DNA from: Paraliobacillus sp044383835
GTDB lineage: Bacteria > Bacillota > Bacilli > Bacillales > Amphibacillaceae
Assembly: GCF_044383835.1 (NCBI RefSeq)
Contig: NZ_JBISEP010000003.1
Coordinates: 1 to 64,000 of the forward strand
DNA length: 64,000 bases
Direction: 5' to 3'
This document shows positions 1 through 7,967 of the stretch, piece by piece. Position 1 is the first letter of the stretch. The number at the start of each line of letters is the position of its first letter. The position numbers and the translations under genes were made by a program. Below the pieces are notes generated by a model. The model saw only the letters and a list, made by a program, of their open reading frames with translations, was not told the DNA's origin and did no database searches.

Positions 1-97
1 TTTGCGTGTGCGCCGATATTTTTGCGTGTGCGCCGATATTTTTGCGTGTGCGCCGATATTTTTGCGTGTGCGCCGATATTTTTGCGTGTGCGCCGAT
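1..97. repeat. 20-bp tandem repeat, about 4.9 copies
   Basis: Four exact head-to-tail copies of TTTGCGTGTGCGCCGATATT fill 1-80, and a fifth copy with a changed 3' end (CAT) runs to about 97. The array touches the left edge, so its true copy number is unknown. There are no spacers, so it is not CRISPR. The unit is clearly more GC-rich than its surroundings. Confidence 0.95.
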
Positions 98-131
98 CAT
101 CTCCCAAAACCGGAGATGATCGATTTTTTTT
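94..131 (+). terminator. Hairpin plus T-run after the tandem repeat
   Basis: A perfect 11-bp inverted repeat (CGATCATCTCC, 94-104, with GGAGATGATCG, 112-122) is followed by eight T residues on the plus strand. It looks like an intrinsic terminator for rightward transcription, although no plus-strand gene is visible upstream. The left arm grows out of the last repeat unit, and a related sequence lies at 39388-39446. Confidence 0.55.
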
Positions 132-153
132 ACAAAAAATGCTTGACCCATTC

Positions 154-182
154 AAAAAGGGTTCCGCATCAGCCGGAACCCT
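154..182 (-). terminator. hpf terminator
   Basis: A 9-bp perfect stem (158-166 with 174-182) is followed on the minus strand by a T5 run (A154-158 on plus). It lies 20 bp past the hpf stop codon. Confidence 0.85.
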
Positions 183-201
183 ACTACTTTATATTCATGT
201 A

Positions 202-765
202 TTAACTTGGTTCGATTAAACCATATCTTCCATCACGGCGACGGTATACAACGTTTGTATCGCCTGACTCTGCGTTTGTAAATACGTAAAATGTATGTCC
301 TAGCATATCCATTTGCAAGATGGCTTCTTCTGAATCCATTGGTTTTAAATCAAAACGTTTAGTTCTTACAATTTCAAAGTTATCTTCTTCCCCTGACTCT
401 GCTTCTCCATTTTCACGAATTGCTTCTCTTTCCATTTCCGCAAAAATATGTTTTGGTGCACCTTTTTGACGTGCTTTGCGGTTTACTTTTGTTTTATATT
501 TTCGAATTTGTCGTTCTAATTTATCTACTACCAAATCAATTGCGGCATATAAATCCGCATGTTGTTCCTCTGCGCGTAGTAATAGATTCGTCATCGGAAT
601 TGTAATCTCAATTTGTTGCTCATCATTATAGACACTTAAATTTACATTGACATCTGATGTTGGGGGTGTATCAAAATAGCGTTCAAGCTTACTTACCTTT
701 TTTTCAATATATTGTTTTATCGCCCCTGTAACCTCAACATTTTCACCTCGAATGTTATATTTCAT
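202..765 (-). CDS. hpf: Ribosome hibernation promoting factor, long form
   Basis: This is a 187-aa long-form HPF (YvyD type). It binds idle 30S subunits and drives 100S ribosome dimer formation in stationary phase. The N-terminal S30AE domain (about 1-100) begins MKYNIRGENVEVT and is rich in basic residues around 85-105. An acidic linker follows, then the C-terminal dimerisation domain (about 131-187) containing LGHTFYVFTN and RRRDGRYGLIEP. The start has a strong AAGGAGGA Shine-Dalgarno site. In related genomes secA lies next, which here would be off the left edge. Overlapping sigma-H-like and sigma-B-like promoters can be read upstream (793-826), matching the dual control known for the Bacillus subtilis gene. 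Confidence 0.95.
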   Translation of the reverse strand: MKYNIRGENVEVTGAIKQYIEKKVSKLERYFDTPPTSDVNVNLSVYNDEQQIEITIPMTNLLLRAEEQHADLYAAIDLVVDKLERQIRKYKTKVNRKARQKGAPKHIFAEMEREAIRENGEAESGEEDNFEIVRTKRFDLKPMDSEEAILQMDMLGHTFYVFTNAESGDTNVVYRRRDGRYGLIEPS

Positions 766-792
766 AAAAGTGTCCTCCTTTCTATATCTATA

Positions 793-826
793 TTTCTATA
801 ATACCCTTACTTATTCCTGCATAAAC
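793..826 (-). promoter_or_regulatory. Overlapping sigma-H-like and sigma-B-like promoters of hpf
   Basis: On the minus strand GCAGGAATA (820-812), a 12-nt spacer and ATAGAAA (799-793) fit the sigma-H consensus RNAGGAWWW-N11-12-RNNGAAT with one mismatch. Interleaved with it, GTTTAT (826-821), a 14-nt spacer and GGGTAT (806-801) fit sigma-B. B. subtilis yvyD/hpf is known to be controlled by both factors. Confidence 0.7.
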
Positions 827-977
827 CTATAAAAAATTTGTCGAAATAATAGATAATTAATGTATATTAAACCCTATTCATCATGAAACATAAGCATACC
901 AATACTTTTTACACACCTCACAAATAAAAACATGATACAACTTTTTAATTTTTTTAATCCCAAAGATGAAGCTGACA

Positions 978-986
978 TGTTATAAT
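978..986 (+). promoter_or_regulatory. Extended -10 promoter
   Basis: TGT-TATAAT (978-986) is a perfect extended -10 box 75 bp before the first DUF4190 gene. No convincing -35 box is seen. Confidence 0.5.
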
Positions 987-1060
987 GAGTTAGTATGCAT
1001 AGATGGAAATTTATTGCTACATAAGCACTAATAAATAACAACTAAAGAAAGGGTGTTTCG

Positions 1061-1348
1061 ATGGACCAACAACATTATAACCCATCACCTCAAGCTAGTG
1101 GAAAAGCAATCGCTTCTATGGTTTTAGGTATTTTATCTATTCTTACTCCTTGGCTTGGATTTATTTTAGGAATTATTGCGATTGTGTTAGCTAGCAAAGC
1201 TTTTAAGGAAATTGCTCAGTATCAACTTGGTGGGCGAGGTATGGCAGTCGCAGGGCTCACAACGGGTATTGTTGGCACCATTATTTATGGTCTAATAATC
1301 ATATTTTTTTTCATCGCTATGGCCACAATAGACAGTATGCATTATTAA
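1061..1348 (+). CDS. DUF4190 domain membrane protein (copy 1)
   Basis: This 95-aa protein has two hydrophobic segments (about 15-45 and 65-90) separated by a short polar loop with a GGRGMAVAGL motif, as in the DUF4190 family of small membrane proteins of unknown function. A short Gln/Pro-rich N-terminal tail precedes the first helix. It starts at ATG after AAAGGGTG. It is nearly identical in its central part to the next gene, so the two arose by recent tandem duplication. It has its own promoter-like box and a strong terminator. The function is unknown. Confidence 0.8.
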   Translation: MDQQHYNPSPQASGKAIASMVLGILSILTPWLGFILGIIAIVLASKAFKEIAQYQLGGRGMAVAGLTTGIVGTIIYGLIIIFFFIAMATIDSMHY

Positions 1349-1355
1349 ATCAAGT

Positions 1356-1400
1356 AAACGAACAAACACAAGCATCCTTTGTTAGTGTTTGTTCGTTTTT
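1356..1400 (+). terminator. Terminator after DUF4190 copy 1
   Basis: A 14-bp inverted repeat (1356-1369 with 1385-1398), ending in a run of T residues, lies just past the stop codon. Confidence 0.85.
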
Positions 1401-1476
1401 TACTACATAAAACTATCTGTCTTTCCATTTAAGTGGTATATTATAAAGTATATCTCGAACAGAAAGGAAGCTTATT

Positions 1477-1755
1477 TTGAAAGAACAACAATTCCAACAA
1501 ACACCTCAAGCTAGCGGAAAAGCAATCGCTTCTATGGTTTTAGGTATTGTAGCTATTATTACTCCTTGGCTTGGATTTATTTTAGGAATTATTGCGATTG
1601 TATTAGCTAGCAAAGCTTTTAAGGAAATTACTCAGTATCAACTTGGTGGACGTGGTATGGCTGTTGCAGGATTAACAACAGGAATTATTTCTATTGTATT
1701 TTACGGACTCTTAATCTTCTTAGCTATTCTCGGTTTTGCATTTTATTCAGTGTAA
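1477..1755 (+). CDS. DUF4190 domain membrane protein (copy 2)
   Basis: This 92-aa paralogue of the preceding gene has the same ASGKAIASMVLGI and GFILGIIAIVLASKAFKEI blocks, the same GGRGMAVAGLTTGI loop and a diverged C-terminal helix. It starts at TTG (1477-1479), supported by AAAGGAAG about 7 bp upstream. The first two thirds are also nearly identical to copy 1 at DNA level, while the 3' ends differ. This indicates duplication followed by divergence of the last membrane segment. The function is unknown. Confidence 0.8.
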   Translation: MKEQQFQQTPQASGKAIASMVLGIVAIITPWLGFILGIIAIVLASKAFKEITQYQLGGRGMAVAGLTTGIISIVFYGLLIFLAILGFAFYSV

Positions 1756-1760
1756 GAAAA

Positions 1761-1798
1761 AGCTCTAACTACAAGATGAATGTAGTTAGAGCTCTATT
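1761..1798. terminator. Bidirectional terminator between DUF4190 copy 2 and fliT
   Basis: A perfect 13-bp stem (1761-1773 with 1781-1793) is flanked on the left by GAAAAA. This gives a T-rich tail on the minus strand (fliT side) and a weaker tail on the plus strand. It serves two convergent genes. Confidence 0.8.
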
Positions 1799-2160
1799 TA
1801 TTTCCGCTTATCAAGATATGAGCCATCAGAGTTAGCAAGTGATTGATAGGGGTTCATATATTTCTGATTCGTACTTTTCTGCTTTTTCACTGTACGCATA
1901 TCTGTCTTAATATTAGTAAACAATAGATTCAGACGTTGCTGTATTTTTTGTTCTAATGGAACTAACTTTATTCCAATTTCTTTTTCTTCTGCTGTATAAG
2001 GCGGTTTTATTTCAGCCAATATAATTTCTCTATGATTTAATAAAACATTTACATTCTCAATAATCTTTTCTCTTTCTTCAACAGCTTTACTGACATTTTC
2101 ATCTAGCAGGAGCAGTAATTCATTTGTTCGTTCGTATAATTGATTCATTCGTTCTGTCAT
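1798..2160 (-). CDS. fliT: Flagellar chaperone/regulator FliT-like protein
   Basis: A 120-aa, largely helical, charged protein starts MTERMNQLYERTNELL. It directly follows fliS, with the stop and start codons overlapping as TAATG at 2158-2162. The frame stays open further upstream, but the coupled ATG at 2160 is the natural start, with GGAG inside the fliS end. FliT chaperones the filament cap protein FliD; identification rests mainly on position (fliD-fliS-fliT order) and helical character, because FliT sequences are poorly conserved. Confidence 0.75.
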   Translation of the reverse strand: MTERMNQLYERTNELLLLLDENVSKAVEEREKIIENVNVLLNHREIILAEIKPPYTAEEKEIGIKLVPLEQKIQQRLNLLFTNIKTDMRTVKKQKSTNQKYMNPYQSLANSDGSYLDKRK

Positions 2161-2558
2161 TATACCCGAGCTCCATCTCCATATTTTTGTTGGCGTGTTT
2201 GTTTTAGAGCTTCCTTCCAAGAATCACGAAATTCTTCGATCAGTCCATAAGCTTCTTCCAATTTATTAATATCATTTTTTATATTGGCTTCCATCAATAT
2301 ATAGTTAATATAATCATATATTGGCAGCATTTGTTTCCCAATTTCTGTTTCTTGATTCAATGTCACCATTAATTCATTAATAATATTTTGTGCTTTTTGA
2401 ATGTTTGTATTTTTCCATTCAAAATTAGAATCATTTATACCTTTTTTGGCCTGTTTTAAAAATTTTAAACATCCATTATATAACATAAGTGTTAATTCGC
2501 CAGGAGAGGCTGTGTTGACTGAATTATTTTTATACGCCTCATATTGTTGATAACTCAT
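2160..2558 (-). CDS. fliS: Flagellin export chaperone FliS
   Basis: This 132-aa protein has the FliS signature: N-terminal YEAYKNNSVNTASPGELTLM, then LYNGCLKFLKQAKKGI. FliS binds the C-terminus of unassembled flagellin and delivers it to the export gate; in Bacillus it also acts with FliW to free CsrA. It lies 24 bp downstream of fliD and is coupled to fliT. Its GGGAG ribosome site precedes the ATG. Confidence 0.95.
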   Translation of the reverse strand: MSYQQYEAYKNNSVNTASPGELTLMLYNGCLKFLKQAKKGINDSNFEWKNTNIQKAQNIINELMVTLNQETEIGKQMLPIYDYINYILMEANIKNDINKLEEAYGLIEEFRDSWKEALKQTRQQKYGDGARV

Positions 2559-2582
2559 TACTAATATAACACTCCCTTATTC

Positions 2583-4112
2583 TTACATACCGCCAAACTG
2601 TTGTGTTAAATAGGTCGATTGTTGATTCATTTTCTGAATTGCTTTTTCCATAGCAGTGAATTGTTTCCAGTAACGATTTTCAACTTCCGCTAATCTTTCT
2701 TGAAAATCATCCATTCTTGTTTCCATATCTTTTAGTTTTTTTCCAAGCGTATATTGCTCTGCTGTCCAAGTCGTCTTACCTGCGCGATTATTAATGTTCT
2801 CCATCGTCTGTTTAACTGAATCTTCTAAGCGATTTACTAACCCCTGATTATTCTCATCTGCATTATAAAATAGCTTATACACAGCATCAGAATCATCTTG
2901 CAATGCTTCACGTAATTTTTCTTCATCAATAACTAATTTTCCATTATCCGCATATGATTTTGATGTAGTTATACCAATTTTGGACAGATGATTCAAATTT
3001 GCATTTCCTGTATCTACATTTTGATACCAGTCTTGACGCATACTTGTTAAGCCAGAGCTTAGCATAGAATCACTTTTTAACATCCCGCTTTTTGCTTTCT
3101 CTTCCCAAAGCTCTATTTCACTTTCTGACATATCCTTTTTTTGTAATTCTGTTAAAGGCTTATAATCTCTATGCCTTTTCTCTATTACTTTTTCATTCAC
3201 ACTTTCTATTAATTCATTATATTTATTAACAAATTGAGTGATAGAATCAACAGCTTTATCTACGTCATTCGTAACAGATATTCTTGCTTGTCCGGCTGTC
3301 ACATCATTAAAAGTTAACGTTAATCCGTTAATGGATGTCGTATTTGTTTTAGACTCTAAGTCAATCGCTCCATTATAAGTGAATTTGGCATTTGTTCCAC
3401 CTTTTTCACCTGCATTGGTCATATTAAAAATATTAGCAAAAAAACCACTATCTGAACTAAAATCAATTTCATTTCCACCAGGATTGAAATCACCCGTAGA
3501 TTTCGTTTCCATTACAACTTTATCTGTTTGTACGTCATAAAACGCATTAATACCAGTACCATCTGAAATTTTTGCTAAAACATCGCCTAATGAATCTGTA
3601 GCATCAATTTGGATTTCATGCGTCTCCCCAGCAGGATTATTTTGATACGTTGTAAATTTTAAAGAACTAGGTAACGATGTGGCTCCTAATTTATCTAATT
3701 GCTCGGAAAGAGGAGCCAATGGATCAATTTTGTTTGATGCGTCAGTTGAAAGACCAGTTGAACTGACATTAATAGCATTTGTAGCTAATTGACTGACTTC
3801 AATACTGTATGAACCATTTGATGTACTTGAAGACGCAGTAGCAGTTATTGCATCAGATTGTGTTGAAATAGCAGATTTGACTTTATAGGAACTAGCTCGC
3901 TTCATACTAGAAAATAATTGTTCAAATTGCGAAAATTTTGTGTTCATCTCACGATATGCATCACGTGTCCACTCAGTCCAAATTTTGTCTTGCTCCATCT
4001 TCTGTAATGGTATACGCTCTGCTTTCATTAAATCGTCTATAATGCCATCGGTATCTAATCCCGAAGCAAGGCCTCCTATCCGCATAAAGTTACTATTTAT
4101 ACCTGTTACCAT
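2583..4112 (-). CDS. fliD: Flagellar filament cap protein FliD
   Basis: This 509-aa protein caps the growing filament and folds exported flagellin. The N-terminus carries the FliD motif RIGGLASGLDTDGIIDDLM (about 11-29), then a helical D0/D1 region, central beta-rich domains (about 100-290) and a long C-terminal helical region (about 400-509) with regular heptads. The length is typical. It lies between flaG and fliS in the sigma-D-controlled unit, with GGTGA before the ATG. Confidence 0.95.
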   Translation of the reverse strand: MVTGINSNFMRIGGLASGLDTDGIIDDLMKAERIPLQKMEQDKIWTEWTRDAYREMNTKFSQFEQLFSSMKRASSYKVKSAISTQSDAITATASSSTSNGSYSIEVSQLATNAINVSSTGLSTDASNKIDPLAPLSEQLDKLGATSLPSSLKFTTYQNNPAGETHEIQIDATDSLGDVLAKISDGTGINAFYDVQTDKVVMETKSTGDFNPGGNEIDFSSDSGFFANIFNMTNAGEKGGTNAKFTYNGAIDLESKTNTTSINGLTLTFNDVTAGQARISVTNDVDKAVDSITQFVNKYNELIESVNEKVIEKRHRDYKPLTELQKKDMSESEIELWEEKAKSGMLKSDSMLSSGLTSMRQDWYQNVDTGNANLNHLSKIGITTSKSYADNGKLVIDEEKLREALQDDSDAVYKLFYNADENNQGLVNRLEDSVKQTMENINNRAGKTTWTAEQYTLGKKLKDMETRMDDFQERLAEVENRYWKQFTAMEKAIQKMNQQSTYLTQQFGGM

Positions 4113-4129
4113 GTTTGTTCACCAGCCTT

Positions 4130-4513
4130 TTATATTTTTTCATCAACGATAAATCCCATAAATTCAGCCATAGCAGCGTAAACATCCAACATTTTTTTTG
4201 GAGGGATTTCTTTTACAATCTCATTGGTAGACGTATCAACAACCGTTACGTAATATTCATCAAGCTTATCATGTAATTCAAATTTTACAGAAGTACGAGT
4301 AGGCTCTAAAAATTCATTTAATGCTCCTATCATTCCTTCTATTTGTTTTTTTTCATTACGTGTATCAACTTGCTTCTGAATAGTAGCTGTTGTAGTATTT
4401 TCTTCATAATTTTTAGTATTTTCCACAGATCTTCCGCTTACAGATGTCGAAAACTCGTTGTATAATGACTGTTGCAAAAGCTGGGATCCAGAAAGAATTT
4501 TTCCCACACCCAT
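4130..4513 (-). CDS. flaG: Flagellar protein FlaG
   Basis: A 127-aa FlaG-family protein has a variable Thr/Glu-rich N-terminal half (to about 60) and the conserved C-terminal domain with KFELHDKLDEYYVTVVD and EIVKEIPPKKMLD. FlaG influences filament length in several bacteria. It is the first gene of flaG-fliD-fliS-fliT and lies just downstream of a sigma-D promoter. AAAGGGAG precedes the ATG by about 12 nt; a nearer ATG is out of frame. Confidence 0.9.
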   Translation of the reverse strand: MGVGKILSGSQLLQQSLYNEFSTSVSGRSVENTKNYEENTTTATIQKQVDTRNEKKQIEGMIGALNEFLEPTRTSVKFELHDKLDEYYVTVVDTSTNEIVKEIPPKKMLDVYAAMAEFMGFIVDEKI

Positions 4514-4548
4514 AACTCATGCCAACTCCCTTTAGTTTGTTATCTCTT

Positions 4549-4575
4549 ATATCGGCAGTTAGTCATTTTTATTAA
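4549..4575 (-). promoter_or_regulatory. Sigma-D promoter of flaG-fliD-fliS-fliT
   Basis: On the minus strand TTAA (4575-4572), a 15-nt spacer and a perfect GCCGATAT (4556-4549) match the sigma-D consensus TAAA-N15-GCCGATAT with one mismatch, 36 bp before the flaG start. Confidence 0.85.
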
Positions 4576-4594
4576 ATTGTTTTATTATTTAAAT

Positions 4595-4626
4595 AAAGAA
4601 AAAGCATCACCACAATGTGATAATGC
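4595..4626 (-). terminator. Terminator after the YjfB-like gene
   Basis: An 8-bp stem (4604-4611 with 4619-4626, two G-U pairs) is followed on the minus strand by a T-rich tail. It separates the small YjfB-like gene from flaG. Confidence 0.65.
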
Positions 4627-4633
4627 CTATGAT

Positions 4634-4810
4634 TTAAGCCTTTACATCAATAGAACCACCTAAATGTGGTGTAACAGATTGCTCCATCATTTTAATTAAT
4701 CCTTCATTCACAACCTCTGCTTGCTCCATTGTTTTATTCGTAACGCTTAACGAAACCTGCTGTTGCAAGCTAGCTTGGCTCATCACTGTAGATAATGCTG
4801 CAATGTCCAT
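4634..4810 (-). CDS. YjfB-like small motility protein
   Basis: This 58-aa open frame starts MDIAALSTVMSQASLQQQVS and ends GGSIDVKA. It fits the YjfB family of small putative motility proteins in Bacillaceae. The ATG at 4810 follows a clear AGGAGGCAAATC ribosome site (minus strand), and a terminator follows the stop. It lies just upstream of the sigma-D flaG unit and downstream of the glycosylation genes. No sigma-D box was found directly upstream of it. Its role is unknown, but family and context both point to motility. Confidence 0.8.
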   Translation of the reverse strand: MDIAALSTVMSQASLQQQVSLSVTNKTMEQAEVVNEGLIKMMEQSVTPHLGGSIDVKA

Positions 4811-4966
4811 GATTTGCCTCCTTTTAGTTATTTTCTAGTCTGTCTTTTATCCACTATTTAAGGTGAATTCTTTAAAGTTTATTTTTAATTTTTATTCAAC
4901 TGCATGATATTCTAGAGATTCATTTTACATTTTGTATATGCACCTTCAAGTATGAAGATCACAATT

Positions 4967-5668
4967 TTAAAAAAACTTTCTATATAAGTATTTAAATATC
5001 TCTATATCAAGCTCTGAATCTATATCAACACTATAATTCTTATTCATTACATAAGACAATTTATTATCATTTAGACTTGTGTTTATACTTAAGTTCTCAT
5101 CAATTTTATTAATATAAATAGAACCATCAACTTTGTAAAAATCAGGGAAATCTTGCCTTCTAACTGTACTTCCCATTGTTAGTAGATTTTCTAAAGTTTC
5201 ATCTTCATTAATTGTTCGCATTAAAATAGGGTTCTCTGACACTTCGACAACACTAACAAGGCTATTCATTTTGAAATCAACAATTTTTTCAATTGATAAA
5301 TCAATATCTTCTGTGGTGCGCAAAGGTTGTGTGGGTTGAAGTAATACTACATAATCATAGTAGTCCCCTATATTATTCAAAGCTTCTATTGCATGTATAA
5401 CTACATCTATAGTTTTCGATTTATCAGTTGCAAGATGACCAGGTCTTAAAAAAGGAACATCCGCTCCATATTTTTTAGATTTCTCTGCTATCTCAATAGC
5501 ATCAGTTGAAACTATAATTTTGTCAAGGTATTTTGAACTTTTTGCGGTTTCAATAGTGAACTGAATTAGAGGCTTGCCATCTACTTCAAAAAGATTTTTT
5601 TTCTTGATACCTTTACTGCCACCACGCGCTGGTATAATTGCTAAAAAACTATTTTTTTTATACATCAT
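4967..5668 (-). CDS. neuA: CMP-nonulosonate (legionaminate/neuraminate) cytidylyltransferase
   Basis: This 233-aa nucleotidyltransferase activates a nine-carbon sugar acid with CTP to the CMP-sugar. The N-terminal IPARGGSKGIKKKN (about 12-25) is the CTP-binding motif, followed by ISTDAIEIAEKSKKYGADVPFLRP, LLQPTQPLR and, near the C-terminus, VDGSIYIN. It is last in the neuB-neuC-neuA run, 8 bp after neuC. Sequence alone does not settle whether the substrate is legionaminic, pseudaminic or N-acetylneuraminic acid; pairing with a UDP-GlcNAc-type 2-epimerase argues for the legionaminic/neuraminic branch. Codon use is very AT-rich. Confidence 0.9.
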   Translation of the reverse strand: MMYKKNSFLAIIPARGGSKGIKKKNLFEVDGKPLIQFTIETAKSSKYLDKIIVSTDAIEIAEKSKKYGADVPFLRPGHLATDKSKTIDVVIHAIEALNNIGDYYDYVVLLQPTQPLRTTEDIDLSIEKIVDFKMNSLVSVVEVSENPILMRTINEDETLENLLTMGSTVRRQDFPDFYKVDGSIYINKIDENLSINTSLNDNKLSYVMNKNYSVDIDSELDIEIFKYLYRKFF

Positions 5669-5676
5669 GTCACCTA

Positions 5677-6816
5677 TTACATTTTGTCATTAAAATATTT
5701 TTGAATATTGAAGTTCCAAATATCTGAATCAATTAATATTTTTAAAAACTGTTCATCACTATTACCTTTTCCATATGTTTGACTATAATATCTAGCCTTA
5801 CTAGTTGCTTGATCTATGGCTTCTAGTATATGTTCTTTATTTTCAGTTACATTAATAATATTACATGATTTATATTTATCATATCTGTTATTCTGCCTAT
5901 TTCCTATATCAATTGATTGAATACCAAAGATTTCAGCTTCTCTTATACCTGCACTAGAATTGCCAATTATAAAATCGCTATGCTTTAAAAGTGTTAAAAA
6001 ATACTCAAATCTTAAAGAAGGGAATATCTTGAATTTCTCATTTTTATCTAATGATTTATATGCTTTTAAAATAACCTCATTACCTTCATCGTTATTAGGG
6101 TAAATAACCACATAATTTTTATTTGATTCTCCAAGTGCATCTAGCAAAGTATTAACATTTTTTTTTATCTTTTCTAGCTGTGTAGTTACTGGGTGATATA
6201 ATAATATGCCATAATTGTCATAATTAATTTGATATCTTTCTCTTACCTTTTCAAGACTAGGTAAAGTATCAGATAACATTATATCTACATCAGGAGATCC
6301 AATTACATATATGGATTCTTCAACTTCACCTAGTTGAAGAACACGTTTTTTGGCCTGTTCATTGCTTACGAAGTGTATATGAGCCAATTTAGTAATCGAA
6401 TGCCTAATCGACTCATCAATTGTTCCTGATACCTCTCCTCCTTCAATATGAGCTACTTTTATATTATTAAAAGCCCCTACAATTGCTCCAGCTAATGCCT
6501 CCAAACGATCACCATGTACAACAATTAAATCGGGTTTTTCCTCATGTACATAATTACTTAAACCAGTCACTGTATTACTTAAAATAAGATCCATCGTTGT
6601 TCCTTCTTGCTGATTTATATACTTGTAAATATCCTCAAAACCGTCTTTTTTTATTTCTTTCCAAGTCAATCCATACTTAGAAAGCATATGCATACCGGTT
6701 GCGAAGATTTTTAACTCAAATTGATTATGATTTTGTATCTTCCACATTAAAGACTTTAGTTTTCCATAATCTGCTCTAGTACCAGTAAGGAATAATATTT
6801 TTTTTTCATTAGTCAT
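5677..6816 (-). CDS. neuC: Hydrolysing UDP-N-acetylglucosamine-type 2-epimerase (NeuC/LegG)
   Basis: A 379-aa UDP-sugar 2-epimerase of the hydrolysing class releases the free N-acetylmannosamine-type sugar used by NeuB. The N-terminal LFLTGTRADYGKLKSLMW, VVHGDRLEALAGA and HIEGGEVSGTIDESIRHSI are family hallmarks, and the C-terminal part has GNSSAGIREAEIFGIQSIDIG. It overlaps neuB by 8 bp, indicating one transcript. Its natural substrate could be UDP-GlcNAc (neuraminic route) or UDP-diNAc-bacillosamine (legionaminic route). The genes making the latter are not in this window. Confidence 0.9.
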   Translation of the reverse strand: MTNEKKILFLTGTRADYGKLKSLMWKIQNHNQFELKIFATGMHMLSKYGLTWKEIKKDGFEDIYKYINQQEGTTMDLILSNTVTGLSNYVHEEKPDLIVVHGDRLEALAGAIVGAFNNIKVAHIEGGEVSGTIDESIRHSITKLAHIHFVSNEQAKKRVLQLGEVEESIYVIGSPDVDIMLSDTLPSLEKVRERYQINYDNYGILLYHPVTTQLEKIKKNVNTLLDALGESNKNYVVIYPNNDEGNEVILKAYKSLDKNEKFKIFPSLRFEYFLTLLKHSDFIIGNSSAGIREAEIFGIQSIDIGNRQNNRYDKYKSCNIINVTENKEHILEAIDQATSKARYYSQTYGKGNSDEQFLKILIDSDIWNFNIQKYFNDKM

Positions 6817-7858
6817 GTTTGATATCGTTCCATTTCAAATGTTGATCTTTATTAATTTTTTTGTTTGCATAAGAGCCTAATATACTATTATAGTACTCAG
6901 CTTTCAATTCTCCCAACCCAGGCCTTTTAACCCATATATTACTAGCGGAAAATTTTTCTCCAGCATCAATGTCTTTAATTGCCACAACAGTAGAAAAAGC
7001 AAAGTCTATTGTAACTTGCTCCTCCTTTGAAGGTTCTTTTATTCCTCCACGCATTTTCGCAATTTCCTTTGAGCCTGAGATTAATTGTTTCAATTCTTCT
7101 GTATCCATTGAACATAGAATATCAGGTCCACATCTTTCTTTTGAATCAGTATAATGTCTTTCAAGAATCGATGCGCCAAGCGCAGTTGCTGCAAATGCTG
7201 CATTATTATTTAAGGTATGATCAGATAAACCTATGACTGCTTCCGGAAATTCTTCCCTCAATATTTCCATACCTCCAAGTCTAACCAATTCAGGAGGTGT
7301 GGGATATAGGTTAGTGCATTGCAATAGTGCAAAAGGTACTTTGTGTTTCTTAAGTATTTCAACTGTCTTTCTCACACTTTCAATTGTGTTCATGCCCGTA
7401 GATACAATCATGGGTTTTCCATAAGAAGCTACTAATTCAATTAAAGGATAGTTATTGCACTCACCAGAACCAATTTTGTAAGCTTGTACATTTAATCTTT
7501 CTAAACGTTTTGCTGCTTCTCTAGAAAAAGGAGTGCTCAAAAAAATCATTCCTTTGGATTCTACGTAATTTTTAAGCTCCAATTCATCTTGTTCATTTAA
7601 AGCACTTTCACTCATAATATCATATATTGATTTATTTGAATTTCCAGGAATTACTTTTTTAGCTTCTTTACTCATCTCATCATCAATTACATGAGTTTGA
7701 TGCTTAATCATCTCTGCCCCTGCACTAAATGCTGCATCTACCATTTCTTTAGCGACAACTAAACTCCCATTATGATTAATACCTATTTCAGCTATAACTA
7801 AGGGAGAATATTCTTCTCCGATATACCTTTCCCCAACTTTTATATATGGTTTTGACAT
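6809..7858 (-). CDS. neuB: N-acetylneuraminate/legionaminate synthase
   Basis: A 349-aa NeuB-family enzyme condenses phosphoenolpyruvate with a six-carbon amino sugar. It has the TIM-barrel domain with VIAEIGINHNGSL (about 22-34), MIKHQTH, the STPFS and KIGSGECNN motifs and GLSDHT, then a C-terminal SAF (antifreeze-like) domain (about 280-345) that closes over the partner active site. The ATG at 7858 has GGAGG seven bases upstream, better than the in-frame TTG at 7861. It is the first gene of neuB-neuC-neuA. Confidence 0.93.
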   Translation of the reverse strand: MSKPYIKVGERYIGEEYSPLVIAEIGINHNGSLVVAKEMVDAAFSAGAEMIKHQTHVIDDEMSKEAKKVIPGNSNKSIYDIMSESALNEQDELELKNYVESKGMIFLSTPFSREAAKRLERLNVQAYKIGSGECNNYPLIELVASYGKPMIVSTGMNTIESVRKTVEILKKHKVPFALLQCTNLYPTPPELVRLGGMEILREEFPEAVIGLSDHTLNNNAAFAATALGASILERHYTDSKERCGPDILCSMDTEELKQLISGSKEIAKMRGGIKEPSKEEQVTIDFAFSTVVAIKDIDAGEKFSASNIWVKRPGLGELKAEYYNSILGSYANKKINKDQHLKWNDIKHD

Positions 7859-7967
7859 CAATATACCTCCAATTTTTCTTCATGTAATATAATCAAATAA
7901 AATATTTAAAGCTTAGTAAATTCATTATTTTAAAATAATTATAAGCATTTATTTAATTGATTACTGC

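Noticed and set aside
1..97. CRISPR-like repeat array
   Set aside because: Units abut with no spacers, so this is a simple tandem repeat.
1..97. Four sigma-D promoters, because each unit contains GCCGATAT
   Set aside because: No TAAA-like -35 lies 15 bp upstream of any copy, and no plus-strand gene follows. The match is probably chance.
2..219. Cys/Arg-rich short open frames across the tandem repeat
   Set aside because: They only translate the repeat, lack a ribosome site and overlap the hpf end.
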